Shown: positions 34,901 through 47,800 of the stretch, one piece after another
Layout of the letters: every line of letters starts with the position of its first letter
Numbering within the stretch: the stretch's first letter is position 1
NCBI GenBank assembly: GCA_963682055.1
Contig: OY821740.1
Span: 10,564,814 to 10,628,813, forward strand
DNA: 64,000 nt
Reading direction: 5' to 3'
Source of the DNA: Primula veris
Lineage: Eukaryota; Streptophyta; Magnoliopsida; Ericales; Primulaceae
Notes under the pieces: generated by a model
Database searches by the model: none
What the model was told of the DNA's origin: nothing
The model's input: only the letters and a program-made list of their open reading frames with translations
Program-made: the position numbers and the translations under genes

Positions 34901-37900
34901 GAATAAGAAGAACAAGAATGCTAATCTCAAAGCTCACTCTGTGAAGAATCATCTCTGGGTATTTGTCAACGCCCTCATTGACAACCCTGCTTTTGATTCT
35001 CAAACCAAAGAGACATTGACGATTCGGCAGAGCAGTTTTGGTTCAAAATGTGAACTCTCTCAAGAGTTTTTGAAGAAAGGTCTGCTATAGTCCCTCTCCT
35101 CCTTGTACTTCCCTCTAATAGTTACCAGTTCAATTTCTGATTGTGTTGTAATCCATTTTCAGTTGCAAAGTCCGGGGTGGTGGATAATTTATTGTCTTGG
35201 GCAAATTTTAAGGCGAGTAAAGATCTTAAGAAAACTGATGGGACAAAGACGCAGAGAATTACAGGGATTGCTAAGCTAGATGATGCTAATGAAGCTGGTG
35301 GGAGAAATTCCGACAAATGTACTCTAATTTTGACCGAAGGAGATTCAGCCAAGAATCTAGCTGTAAGTTATTTTTTAGTACTACCAGCATGCTTCCATTT
35401 CAACTGGGTTCGTTCTTTACCTCTTTTTAAATAAATGTAATTAACAAGGTTATATTTTCGTTCTATACAGGTGGCTGGAATAGGTGTTGTTGGTCGTGAC
35501 CATTATGGTGTATTCCCCTTGAGAGGAAAACTACTTAATGTAAGAGAAGCAAGCCATAAACAGATTATGGAAAATGCAGAAATTCAGAATATCAAGCGAA
35601 TCCTTGGGCTTCAGCATGGGAAAGCGTATGACAGTGTCAAGTCATTGAGATATGGTCATTTGATGATTATGACTGATCAGGTTCATACGAATCTTTTGCA
35701 CGTTTTCTTGTTTATTGATATATTATATATATTGACGATTTGAAAACTTAATATGCTGTGCAGGATCATGATGGATCTCATATCAAGGGGCTGCTGATTA
35801 ACTTTATTCATTCATTCTGGCCTTCTTTGCTGAAGATTCCTTCTTTCTTAGTAGAGTTCATTACACCAATTGTTAAGGTACCAGTTCGATATGTAATTAT
35901 CGAATGTAGTAAATCATTTGAAGTTGATGTGCAACTGACTCTTGCCTTTTTTCTCTGTTTATCAGGCTTCTACCCTTAACAGGAAGAAGAAGGAGGTTAT
36001 CGCCTTTTATTCCATACCCGAGTTTGAATCTTGGAAAGAAAGCTTGGGAGAAAGTGCTAGAAACTGGTCATTCAAATACTATAAGGTTTGTGTTTACTGA
36101 GTCCAATGTAGGTGTGTATATTTTTTTAAGGATCTTCACTTTGTTCGGTTTTTTATATCTTTATAAAGGGAGAAAAAGGACTTCAGGGTCTTAGTTTCAC
36201 TTTCTCGAAAAAGAACTTTCACTGATTAAGCTTCTGAAATTACAGGGGTTGGGTACCAGTGATTCAAAAGAAGGGAAGGAGTACTTCCAGGACCTTGGAA
36301 GGCACAAGAAAGACTTTGTTTGGGTAGATGATGAGGATGGAGATGCCATTGAGCTTGCGTTCAGTAAAAAGAAAATTGAAGCAAGGAAAAACTGGCTGAG
36401 ACAATTTGAGGTTAGAACATAAATTTGAATGTAGAAAGTAGCAACAAAAGAAAAACAGAGAAATAGTGGAAATTTTTATTTAATGATACGCTTTTTCTTC
36501 AAAATGCAGCCTGGAACTTATCTTGATCAAAAAGTGAAGCTGATAAAATACAGCGACTTTGTTCACAAAGAGCTTATACTCTTTTCAGTTGCTGATCTGC
36601 AAAGGTCGATTCCTTCTATGGTTGATGGTTTAAAACCAGGCCAAAGGAAAATTCTATTTTGTGCATTTAAGCGCAACTTTAGAAAAGAGGCTAAGATTGC
36701 TCAGTTTGCTGGTTATGTGTCTGAACATTCAGCTTATCATCATGGCGAGACCAGTCTTGCTAGCACCATTATTGGCATGGCTCAAAATTATGTGGGAAGC
36801 AATAATATTAACTTTTTCCAACCAAAAGGTCAATTTGGTTCACGTAACCAGGTGTTATTGTCATCCCATACTCTTTTTCTTTTTCATTATTTTATTGAAA
36901 TTACATTGTTTGATATTTTGTTTTGTATCTATAGGGAGGTAAAGATCATGCGCATGCTCGTTATATCAACACTATGCTCAGTGATGTCACCCGCTTATTG
37001 TTCTCTAAGGATGATGACATCCTCCTTGACTATTTGAATGAAGATGGACAATCTATAGAACCTGTCTGGTGAGAAATCAATCTTATTGTAAAATATTATA
37101 ATCCATTACGGAGAAGATTCATCGATATTATTTATGATATATTGTATTTTTCTCCAGGTATGCTCCCATAATACCAACAGTACTAGTGAATGGAAGTGAA
37201 GGAATTGGAACTGGATGGAGCTCATATATCCCAAATTATAACCCAAGGGATATCATTGCGAATGTTAGGCGATTATTGAACGATGAACAAATGGTACCTA
37301 TGGACCCATGGTACAGAGGCTTTAAAGGAATTATTGAGAGATCTGGGGTGGTTAAAGAAGCTGGGGTTAGTTACACTGTTTATGGAATTATTGATGAGAT
37401 TAATGAAACTACACTCCGAATAACAGAGCTTCCTATACGACGATGGACTCAAGATTACAAGGAGTTTTTGGAGTCGGTTATGACTGGAACTGAAAAGTTC
37501 ACCCCATTCATTAAGGTAATTTTATATAGGATTCTTTTTTATTTATTTTTAATATAATTTGACTATTCTTGTGGAATGCTGATAAATGAGATTCAATTGT
37601 TGCAGGACTTCAGAGACTATAACGATGATGCTACTGTACACTTTGAAGTTTTTATGACCGAGCAGAATTTGGAAATGGCAAAACAAGAAGGTCTGCACAA
37701 GAAGTTTAAGCTTACAACAACAATTAGCACAAGCAACATGCATCTGTTTGACCCAAAAGGCGTGATTAAGAAATACGATACCCCTGAACAAAGTATGGTT
37801 TTATCTTAATTATCCAGCTCAACTTATGTTTTGTTACTATTTTGCTTGAGATAACTCCTTTTTTTTTTGCAGTTCTGGAAGAGTTTTTCAATTTAAGACT

Positions 37901-40860
37901 CCACCTCTATGAAAAAAGAAAGGTAAGTTGGTTCATGGAATTTATAATCCAATTATGTAGTGCTTTCATTTATTAAATTGTCCTCAATAACATCACTATT
38001 TACACATAATTTACTTGTAAAGCCGGTCATTTTTTGTTCCTAGCAACAGTCCGTTTTCTATAATTGCTACTTTTTAACTAACTACAATGATTTTTTTTTT
38101 TATTTTGTTATTTATTAGTGCATATCCATGCAGAATGTGTTTTCAGTTATTATCAGTTTTACACTACTAATTAGTATTATTAGTTGGTTGTTACAAATTA
38201 TCACAAACCTAACCAATTTACTTCCTGAAAACCAAGTGCACCTATATTCTTGAGTCCAGTTTTTTTTTTAGGATGGCACGCTAATAACATATTTTGTATT
38301 ATTTGTTATATGCAGAAATTTAAACTCCAAAACCTCGAGGTCGAACTATTGAAGCTCGAGAACAGGGTGAGGTTCATACTAGGAGTTGTGAAGAGGGAGA
38401 TTATCGTAAGCAACAGAAAAAGAAAGGAATTGCTTATTGAGCTACGTGATAAAGGATTTACTCCTTTCCCTAAGAAAGCAAAGGCTAATGAGGTCGAGGC
38501 AGTTGATGGAGAAGATGATGTTGTCGATGAAGAAGATATCTTAGGGGACAATGGAAACAAAGAAGTTCGGGCTGGTGATTATGAGTATCTATTATCTATG
38601 GCAATTGGGTCTTTGACACTCGAAAAAGTTCAAGAGCTATGTGACGAAAGAGATAGACTTAATGGAGAGGTTGATGAGTTAAAAAGAACAACACCGAAGT
38701 GTTTGTGGATGAAAGATCTCGATGCTCTTGAAGTAGCACTCGATGTAAGAACGCAACTCAAACTTAGATTGTTTTGGTCATTCGATTTGTATTTGCTTTT
38801 CTTTCTCTTATAAGTTTTAATTTTTTGGGTGGGTGTTCTTAATGCAGAAAGATGATAAGGATGATGCTGATTATGAGGAGGTTAGATTGACACAAAGAAC
38901 ACAGACGATGGGACAACAAGGTGGTCCGAAAGCATGCAAACCAGCTGCTCCCAAACCCCCTAGGAAGAACAACAAGAACCCTATTAATGTGGATGCTGTT
39001 CCTGCAGCTATGGAGACAGGCAAGCTTCTGGATTAATTGCTATGAACTTTAGATTAGTTTTATTTTCTTTTTCTTAAGACTTTTTTTTTAATTAATTTTG
39101 GTTCGTTGGACATTTATCTCAGATAATGTGCCCAAGGTTCCAAAACCTAGAGCAGGAGCAGGTGCAAAGAAAGCTCCACCTAAAAAGGTCAGTCAGTTTT
39201 CTTTCCCTTCTTTTTTTGGTATGATAGACTTTTTGTACATATTTTTTTTATAATTCTAATGCTTTATTGTAAATGTGGTGCCTTTATAGGGAGCAAGTTC
39301 CACTATAGCTTTGGAAGACGAAGAAGAGGATGATGAGATGGTGGGTGCTCTCAAAGATCGTCTTGCAGCTTACAATCTTGATTCTTCCCCTGATAAATCA
39401 GAAAGTAAAGTCTAATTATCCCTCTAATTTCTTGATGCTTTTACATGTTTGATGTACTTTAAAGTGTTCTTCTCCAAAAACGAAATAACAAAGAAGCGCA
39501 TGCAGCATACATTATTAAAAATTTAAGAAATATACAACAGTTACAGATTAAGGATACAAAAATTATGTTGATCTACTCTTGTATTATCCTGTTTACTTGT
39601 TAAATTTCTAAGAGCATCCGCAATAGTTGTGTTAAATTTTTGTTGTTAAATAGTGACACATGTGTATGTTAAATGCCACATATATATATTAACTATAACA
39701 ACCATATAAGTCTCACATTAGTGCATTTTTTTTAGCAATGTTATATGTTAATTTGTAATAAATAATTAATTCCGGATAAAGAATAATACTATTGTAAATA
39801 AAAAAGAAAGTCATAATGTGTTATTTTTGCTTTAATTTAGGGTTGAATGTATGAGTTGATCAACCAAAATAACATGTCATAAGTTAACAATGTTAACTTT
39901 GTTGTTAAATATAACAAGAATGCTAACAACATTAAATTTAATGAGTTAGTTAACAACGCTATTGTGAAGGAAAAACATGTCTATTAGCTATAATTTTATC
40001 TAACAAATGACTTAATAACACTATTGCTGATGCTCTAAGTGTTGCTTAGTTTAATGTAGTGTTGTAAGTTTATTCAGATTGGTTTACGGTAAAACGTAAA
40101 GAAGTGAGGGACAAGATGGGCACACAGATGTCATTAGAGTTGAAACAATTAATAATTTCCGATTACATAGGCAGCGATATTTTCAAACAAAATGAAGGTA
40201 ATTTGTTGCTCATGTGTTCCTCTTTTTGTAACAGCCATGGAGACGGGTGCACAGGCTGTTGTAGCTCCAAAGAAACAACCAACTAAAAGAGCTGCAGCAA
40301 AGAAAAAGCCAGCTGCTTCAAGCGTGACGGAGATCTCCGACGATGAGGAGGAGAGAGAAAACATCGACGTTGAAGTTATACCAGCAAAGGGAAATAAGCC
40401 ACCGGCGAAAAAACCAGCGGCAAACACAAAAAAATCAGCAGCAGTAAAGGCCCCTGCAAAGAAAAGAGGTCAAGCTAGTGGCCTTGGACAGAGGCTTATA
40501 ACTGAGGTTCTTAAACCTGCTGAAAAAGGTGGGATTTCACCTGAGAAAAAGGTGAGGAAAATGAGGGAATCTCCATTTAATAAAAAGAGCGGTTCAGTAC
40601 TAGGAAGGGTTGGTAAGGGAATTGAGGAAATGAGCGATTTGACAGAAAGCGCAGAAAAAACTGGTTCTACTAGTTCAATTTCTGAGGAAATGAGTGAGTT
40701 GGCTTTGGCACCGAGGGCTAGGCCTATGAGAGTGAACCGCGCGAAGGCGAAGTATGTTTTGAGTGACTCTGAGAGTGAAAAGGCTAGTGAGGAGTCGGAT
40801 TTTGATGACGATGCAAGTGTCTCAGAGTTCTCTAGTGAGGAAATCGAACCCGTTTCCTAG
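31726..40860 (+). CDS. TOP2: DNA topoisomerase II (20 exons, 1487 aa)
   Basis: This ATP-dependent type IIA enzyme passes one DNA duplex through another; it is needed for decatenation and chromosome segregation. Exons are 31726-31933, 32461-32798, 33875-34167, 34633-34699, 34809-35079, 35163-35362, 35471-35680, 35764-35877, 35966-36085, 36246-36410, 36510-36851, 36935-37068, 37158-37515, 37606-37792, 37873-37922, 38316-38744, 38848-39019, 39123-39187, 39290-39404 and 40235-40860, 4464 nt in all. GHKL ATPase motifs are EILVNAADN (about 77-85), NNGDGVPV and TGGRNGYGAK. The TOPRIM motifs are EGDSA (E451) and DQDHDGSH (D528, D530, D532). The active-site tyrosine is Y786 in HARYINTML. The C-terminal tail (about 1150-1487) is Lys/Ala/Pro- and acid-rich with likely nuclear signals. 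The length matches Arabidopsis TOP2. Intron 17 is GC-AG, and introns 3 and 19 hold MITEs. Confidence 0.96.
31952..31979. repeat. (AT)n microsatellite in TOP2 intron 1
   Basis: An uninterrupted run of AT dinucleotides starts 18 bp into intron 1, followed by more interrupted TATG repeats. It is likely polymorphic. Confidence 0.9.
34203..34567. mobile_element. Mutator-type MITE in TOP2 intron 3
   Basis: Long inverted ends start GGGATAATTATAG (left) and GGGAAAATTATTG (right, reversed) and run for more than 90 bp. A perfect 9-bp direct repeat TAAAATTAA lies on both sides (34,194-34,202 and 34,568-34,576), the target-duplication length of Mutator-like elements. The 365-bp element has no ORF. It sits wholly within the intron and leaves both splice sites intact. 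Confidence 0.85.
39612..40035. mobile_element. Harbinger/Tourist-type MITE in TOP2 intron 19
   Basis: The ends are GAGCATCCGCAATAGT and, reversed, GAGCATCAGCAATAGT, with TAA on both sides (39,609-39,611 and 40,036-40,038), the target duplication of PIF/Harbinger elements. It measures 424 bp, is non-coding, and accounts for half of the last intron. Confidence 0.8.
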
Positions 40861-41625
40861 TATTTTTTTCTCGTTCTAATGTAGCTTGGAGTTCTATGTG
40901 CTGGAAATTAAGCATTTCCTAGCAGTTATAGACTCTTTTTCTGTTGTGTACTTTCGGATATGTGACAGTTGAGGTTCTTGGCCTTTAACAAAATGTAAGT
41001 TTCCATTATATGAAGTGGCTTGTTTGGAGTTTGGTGTTTCCGTGTTTGGAAAATTAAGCATTTTCTGGTAGTTACACTCTTTTTCTGTTATGTACTCTTG
41101 AATGCTTTCGGATATGTGAAGTTAAATTTCTTGACCTTTTAAACTCATCCTTTTCTTTGATGATGATGCAGTGTTTCTCAATAGTATAGAAATAGATCCT
41201 CAGCAGCTTACCCACCGACTGATAACCATCAGCTCTTGAATGTAAACTTCACAGAGAGAATTTTTGAAGGATTAAATTTAACTTAAGCAAAATATACGAC
41301 AATGAATTTTGCATTAATTTTTATCAGTTTGTCTGGAGAACTGCTGAGGGTTATGATTTGTTTTGTGGATGGGGGAACTAATAGTGGAGTAGTTGCTTTC
41401 TAATGCAGTGTAGATTGTTGCGTTTGTTTGCTGGGGAAATGAAATATATCGTGCTCATTGTTGAGTTTTCTTTTTGACGTATTCTTGAAACTTCAGAAAC
41501 TTGAAAACTTAATTTTGGCAGACATATACAGCCACTGTTCTTACTTTTTTCCTTAACTAGAAAATAGTGTGTTTACAGATCACATTGCAATGTTTAGGAT
41601 TCGTGGTGGGATAAGATTCTCCATG

Positions 41626-42225
41626 GGTGAGCAGGTGAGAGGATTGGGACGAATTGATTTTAATACTAACTCAATCCATAAAATAAATGACGGGACGGGT
41701 CGGGACGGAATGACAAAATTTAAATGTCAACTCAATTTAACCCAAGCCGTTAGAATTCAAAACTCAACCCAATCCAACCCAACCCGCAAAATAAATTACG
41801 GGTTGAGGCGGGTCGGGTTTGGGTTGATTCTTAAATTTTCATTTTGATCATTTATTTTTCATAGTTTGCATAATTAACCTAAATTTTAAAATAAATTGAA
41901 ATTTTCAAATAGAAATATAAATTAAAACCAATCAAGATACGTTTAGGAACATTCACGAATAAGTAACAAAACTAAAATATAACAAGAATGGAAGGTTGAT
42001 ATCTTAAAATACACACAATGTATATATAAATATATATATTTATAATTATATATATATTACGGGTTGGGGCAGATTAATCCGCGGTTTAAAAACCTCAACC
42101 ATAACTCAACCCACAAAATATATAACGGATTGGGGCGGGACGGGTTGATTTTTTTTGGACACTAAACCCGTTTCAATCCGTAAGGGTTACGAGATGGGTT
42201 TGCATATTTTGTACGCACCCCTAAT
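41626..42225. mobile_element. hAT-like non-autonomous element with target duplication
   Basis: ATTCTCCATG occurs immediately on both sides (41,616-41,625 and 42,226-42,235), compatible with an 8-bp hAT target duplication plus chance matches. The right end reversed is TTAGGGGTGCGTAC, a common hAT terminus, and the left end is GGTGAGCAGG. Subterminal GGGTCGGGT / AACCCGCAAA repeats are shared with the element at 8603-9209. Confidence 0.7.
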
Positions 42226-42787
42226 ATTCTCCATGTCTTACAGATCTTTTCACATTATCTTGGATCCTTTGGGTTTCTTTCAGAAATTTTTAGCTTCCCT
42301 CTTTGTGGGGGTTTTATTTTCTGCAACTTGTGTGCATTCTCATTTGTCTCTAGATTCAAAATTTTGTAATATGAAGGAGCCGAAACAAAAGTGATAAAGC
42401 ATGGAGTTTGATCGGTTAAATTGTGTTTCTCAATGATACTGATTTAAATGGTCGAGACTAATAAATTTGAATGAGGATATAACTTTATTGATCGATTAAG
42501 TAAATTACAATAAGCTTTGGTTACAATAATATCAATTTATCTAATGTTCGGTATAGAGTTTCGGTCTTCGACTTGACTTCTTGACTTAATAATATAATTT
42601 CTGAAAAGTTTCTGTACTGATATATATTTTTCTATTGTGAAGTCAGATGATCTCTTTTTGACTTTATTTATAAGGGTACGTGTTATGACCAAATTTCTGG
42701 CCCATAAGCTATTTGTTGTCTATTGGTTTGAACTAAATAATGCTAGTTGAATGTTAAGAATTGAGACAACTTTATGTTTTCAAGTGA

Positions 42788-42872
42788 GGTTGCAACCACA
42801 CAGTTGCAACCACAGTTGCAACCTCAGTTGCAACCACAGTTGCAACCACAGTTGCAAGCAGGTTGCAACTGT
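42788..42872. repeat. 12-bp minisatellite (CAGTTGCAACCA)
   Basis: Six to seven head-to-tail copies of GTTGCAACCACA with few changes end in an inverted piece (GGTTGCAACTGTG), so the whole tract can fold back on itself. It is non-coding. Confidence 0.85.
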
Positions 42873-44843
42873 GAGTTCTGCAGGATTCTGTCAAGTTCTG
42901 TAAATTCTCTTAAAGATTTAGTTTGTGTATATTGATAATATTAAAGTGATAAGGAAAGATGTTCCTAAAAGATATAAGGATATTAGTTTATAAAGATATG
43001 TTTTATTTAAATAGGCAATCTAGATTTCTATTCTCATGCAAGTTTTATCACTTAATTCAATTTTTGTTCCTTATCAAAGATATTGAATGAAATATGGAGT
43101 TAATGTTTCATATGTATATTTAAATATGTCATCTCTAAAAGATATTATATTATATGTTTTCTTGTTGTAGGAAAAGACTAAATCTTATTTCCAAGCTAGT
43201 TATTAAACATGTTTTAACTTATGAAGATTGGAGTCAAATCATACGCTGAAGAGTCTTGTGATACATGGAAAGATTGAAGCCAATCAAAAGAGTCAAAACA
43301 ATCATAAAAGATCTTGAAGCAAGAAGATTATTTTTACTTGTATAAATAGTTGATAACTTAGCTTGTAAAAAGTGTGTGTTCTAAATTATAAAGAATTCAT
43401 TCTTGAGAGAATACAACGTGAGCTTTTAAATGAAAAACAATGGTGGAATGCCATTGATATTTTGAGTGATAGTTATAAGGTATAAACAATATAAAGATAG
43501 CAGAAATGTATAGGTTGGGTACCAAATTATAAAGTGTGTTAGATTGAGTACCAAATTACTAAAAATTGATAGGTTAAGTACCAATTTAGTATTTTTTCCC
43601 CGGTTTAAGTAAACCTGGAAGGAATCTATACTTAACTGAATAAAAAAAGGATAGCGGCTTTTAATTATCGACTTGCTTGTACAGTAAAGAAGAAGAAAAC
43701 AATTGAACAAAGTACAGTTGGTTATCTCGGTTCTGGATTTCTTTTTTATTCCAAATCTAACACAGCAATTGCCTACTGTTCCTTGGTTTCCATAACCATT
43801 ACCGATTTTATATGGGGTTTCGAGAAACGAAATAAATATTTACAAAATCAAGGGACCATATGATAAATGAACCAATTAACAGAATGAAAATCTTTAATTT
43901 TAAACGTTAAACTGGGCTTCAGTTAATGGTAGCTATTAGTAACAGTAAAACGGCCTGACCCTTTTAGAAAACTAGCATGATCTAATAAAGAAAGTTCTTA
44001 TATATTCGTGAATCTTACTACTATAAGAAGAGCGATGAATCTTTATAAAAAAAAAAAAAAAAATAGCGATGAATCATCACAATTTTACATGAAAATTAAA
44101 AAAGAGAAGCATAGGGTTTAATTTACATCACTTTGTAAACCAATAGATAACATCGAATGGCCAAATATGTAGATATGAAACATATTTTTTTTAACTTTGT
44201 TTTTGACTTTTTCGAAAGCTTCAGCTTAATATCCACGATGGTCTGACTTTCTGTATATTTTCCAGACATACAAGTAAGAAGTAACATAAGAAATGCACAA
44301 AACGAGTCAATATTTTTCTTAAAAACAAATATCTATGTCATGGCGTTAGAAATAAAATACTCTTGCTCAATTACATCGTAGAAATGAGCCTGCACTTCAT
44401 GGCAGGAAAATAATCTACAATTGACTGCAAGTTAAAAAGTAAAATGTGCTTTCTTGTAATACTCCTAAGATGCTACATGTATGTATGTATAAATAGTATG
44501 TAAAGCTAATGCCATCGTTTGTCTTAATAGGTTGAAAACTAGACGTCAGATTTAAATTTTACCGGAAACAGGCCACATACTAGACGATGATCGGTACTAA
44601 TAAACCTAGTAGATTACACCAATACGACTAAAAGTAAAGAAAAATATGATTGGCACTGATAAACGGGTCATAACTTGAGAATTTTTTGCAGCTAATAATA
44701 TTGATGAAGCAGTTTCTGTACAGCTTCCGCTTAACAGTGCAAAAAGTCAAAAGGAATCTAAAGAAAAGCTAATGACAAATCCAATGCGGGGAAATGCAAT
44801 TATCTGCAGCGCATTATACGAAAACCTAAACTGATGTTACCAA

Positions 44844-47800
44844 TTACATTGTAAGGTTTCCCTTGGAAGCTTCCATTTTTGATAAAAGATCCCTAATATC
44901 TGCTTCCATCCTCATCTTCATATTAAAATACTCTCGATAAACTTTCTCCACTCCCTGAAGCTCTTCAATTTTATTTTTCCGTTTTTCCTCAGCCTCAAGC
45001 AATCTAAGTTTGGAAACTCGGCTAGCATATTCTTCTTCGATCTTTTGATTTTTAGCCGTTGCAATGCGTTTAAGCCCCTCAGCTTCTCTCCTAGCGTCAT
45101 CAGCGCGTGCTTGAAACATTTTAGCCTCTGCCTCTTTTATTCGAACAATACCATCCAACTCATCAAAAGGTTGTTCCTTCGGTTTACTTAATTGTCGATC
45201 GAGATTAATAGTGTTGTTGTTCAAAAATGATTTGAAACGAGAAGCTTTCTCTAACTGCAAAGTTTTCTCGGAATGAAGAGGCTTAAGCCAAGTATTGTCT
45301 TGGCTGGGGCCGCTTATTTTGTTTGTCACTTCATGGTTCGTGTTGAAGAGGGCTTTACCCGATCTTACAGTTGGGTCATTGGATTCGATGGAACTGCTTT
45401 CTGAAATAGATACCATTGTTTTTATTAATTCAAACTTAAGAGTGAAAGGAAGGAGAAAATCACAGGAATACACATACTTCAGGAAGAAAAACCAGTACAA
45501 GTTTACAAGCAAATTATCAGCACCACACCAAAATATCCAAGGTTAAAAATCACAGCTTCTCACTCATTTGAACACTGGAATCTCATATTATAACTGGATA
45601 AGACTCGGAGTTCATTGGACCAAGATGTCATATACAAGACTACATAAGGACTAACTGAAGTATATTTTCTGAATAATCTATTACGATAACAGTTTCAGAT
45701 TCAGTAAGAAACTTAAGAGAGTCTATTAGCTATGTTAATGCAAATAATCAGCTTCTTAGGTTGATCAAGAAATTAATGTGGTCAATATAACGTATTCTTC
45801 AAAGGAGACATGTACAGAGTCTATAGACACTAGTTTCAGAAGGAAAATGGATCATTCAGATAAAGCTTTTCCTATGTGCATTCCTAATAGATTAATCAAC
45901 AAGTTACCTACTTTTTAGCATCTATAGGACTGAGTCAACTGACACAACAGGTCGTAAGTAGGCCATTCATTCGAAATGGGAACCCCACCTCCTTAGGAAA
46001 AAAACTTAGCCAAACAAACATATGTAGAACAAGCAAGGTTACTTTTGCAACTAAGATTCATGAAGTAATTCAAACAAAAAGTAAATATAATATGATTTTT
46101 TTCAACTTTATGCGTCTACAAGTTATGAATTATTTCTTTTCCAGATGTCTATTGCGTTACTAAAATATCATGTTTAATGTCTTCAAAGAATAATTTAGCT
46201 TTCAGTAGTAACAGACGTAAATAGTAGTTTTCCACAAATAAGAGTTAAGGTATTAACTAAAATTGTTGGTTAAAAACAAAACAGGAACAGTTTCAGTATG
46301 CAAGTTATACACAGTTACACACATCTTAGCAAGTAAAAGCGACCCGATAGTTATGGAATAACTAGTAAGCAAATGATTTACCATTATTACAATGCAAAGG
46401 TAAATATTCGTGCACATCAAAAAATTGAAAATCCAATATATTTGACAAACGTACCTGCAAAGAAACTCATGATTTGATTTTGAACTTCTCGCAGATCAGA
46501 CTTGTTTGCCAGTCTTGACAACATAATAAGAGCAATTTCATGCAATCGCTTCCCTCTCATATCATCACTACCAGAAAATATTTTCTCAACATATTCAAGT
46601 TCCTTCAAAAGTTTTCCCCCTGTCCACTCCTTAGCAAAAGTTTGAAAGACTTCTTTCACAAACCCAAACATTTCTGATGGATGATCACAAGCAACACAAT
46701 GGAATTGCATTTCTCTAACTTCATGGGTCCCATACGAGATACATCCTTTACGTATAAATGATTCTCGTAAGGCACAATCCGCATGGCACCAGTGGAGACA
46801 TACATCACATCCGACCCAACTACAAGTATTCGATGCCATGTCATATTTCGAACACACAAGGCACATGCAATTGCTACAAAACCCATTCTTTTGAGAACAA
46901 ACCTTGCAATCACACTCATCCACAGGCAAAAGATTTCGACAAGCGAGGTTTCGGCATCTCAAATTTAAATATATCTCTGCCATATCAGAACTCGAAATGT
47001 TCTGATTTTTGAACAAAAATTCTCCAGCACCAGTTTTCAGAGCCACAAAGATTTCCAACTGGGCTCTATTGGACTTTAGAAGCATCTCCAAATTTATGTC
47101 AGACCTGTTAACAAGTGCTTTTTGAAAGAGAGATAATTGCCATTGTTTATCATCATTTACAACGATATCAAGAACACCCTGTTTTAAAGTTGTTATAGCT
47201 TGCTCATTCATATGACTAAATTTCTTGGAAATCACATGCACTGGTTCAGAAACTATCATGGTAATGATAGGTTCCACAAACTCAGCTCCTTTCACAAGTT
47301 TTTCCTCAATTCCATTATTACCTTCATACAAACTACCAGAAAATTTCCCTCTTGTGACCCTGTTCTTATCATTGCTAGATTCAGATCTGTTTTCATGAGA
47401 TCCAAAACTTTGACACGAGTTCGTTGACAACTGTTTATGCAAACTCAACTGTCTATTCAATCCAGATGGTATGGTGATTTCTTTTGCAACTTTGCCTTGT
47501 TGATCGTGTATGGGCAATTCACTTTCTTTTGGAAACGTGTCTTGTAACATAGGGATTTCTTTTTGATTTTGCTCATTCAAGGGCTGACCTTGCCAAATTG
47601 AAGCAGATCCAAATAAGGGCCGGCTACTGACTGAGTGTTCAAAGTCGATTGTATTATTTGTTAGTGAACAACTCGCATTATGTCTCAACGACTGAGAGCC
47701 AGTGAAAGACATAGACGCGGTAAATCCATCAGAATTTGTACGAAACGTGCTGGGAAATGACTGAAAACTCCTCGCGTGTGACGGGGAGCTAGGAGCAATA

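Larger units (their letters stand above)
40861..44843. other. Intergenic between TOP2 and OBE4-like gene
   Basis: The TOP2 3' UTR lies at the left and includes two loosely similar stretches at about 40,861-41,000 and 41,010-41,120 that both contain TTTCTGTTRTGTAC. An hAT-like element (41,626-42,225) and a 12-bp minisatellite (42,788-42,872) follow. 42,680-43,420 has a TATAAATAG and a leader-like texture and may be an old solo LTR. 43,440-44,840 is AT-rich with a poly(A) run near 44,046. The 3' UTR of the OBE4-like gene is at the right end. No gene was found. Confidence 0.45.

Noticed and set aside
42680..43430. Possible solo LTR downstream of TOP2
   Set aside because: A TATAAATAG and leader-like texture are present, but no TG..CA ends, target duplication or second copy could be found.
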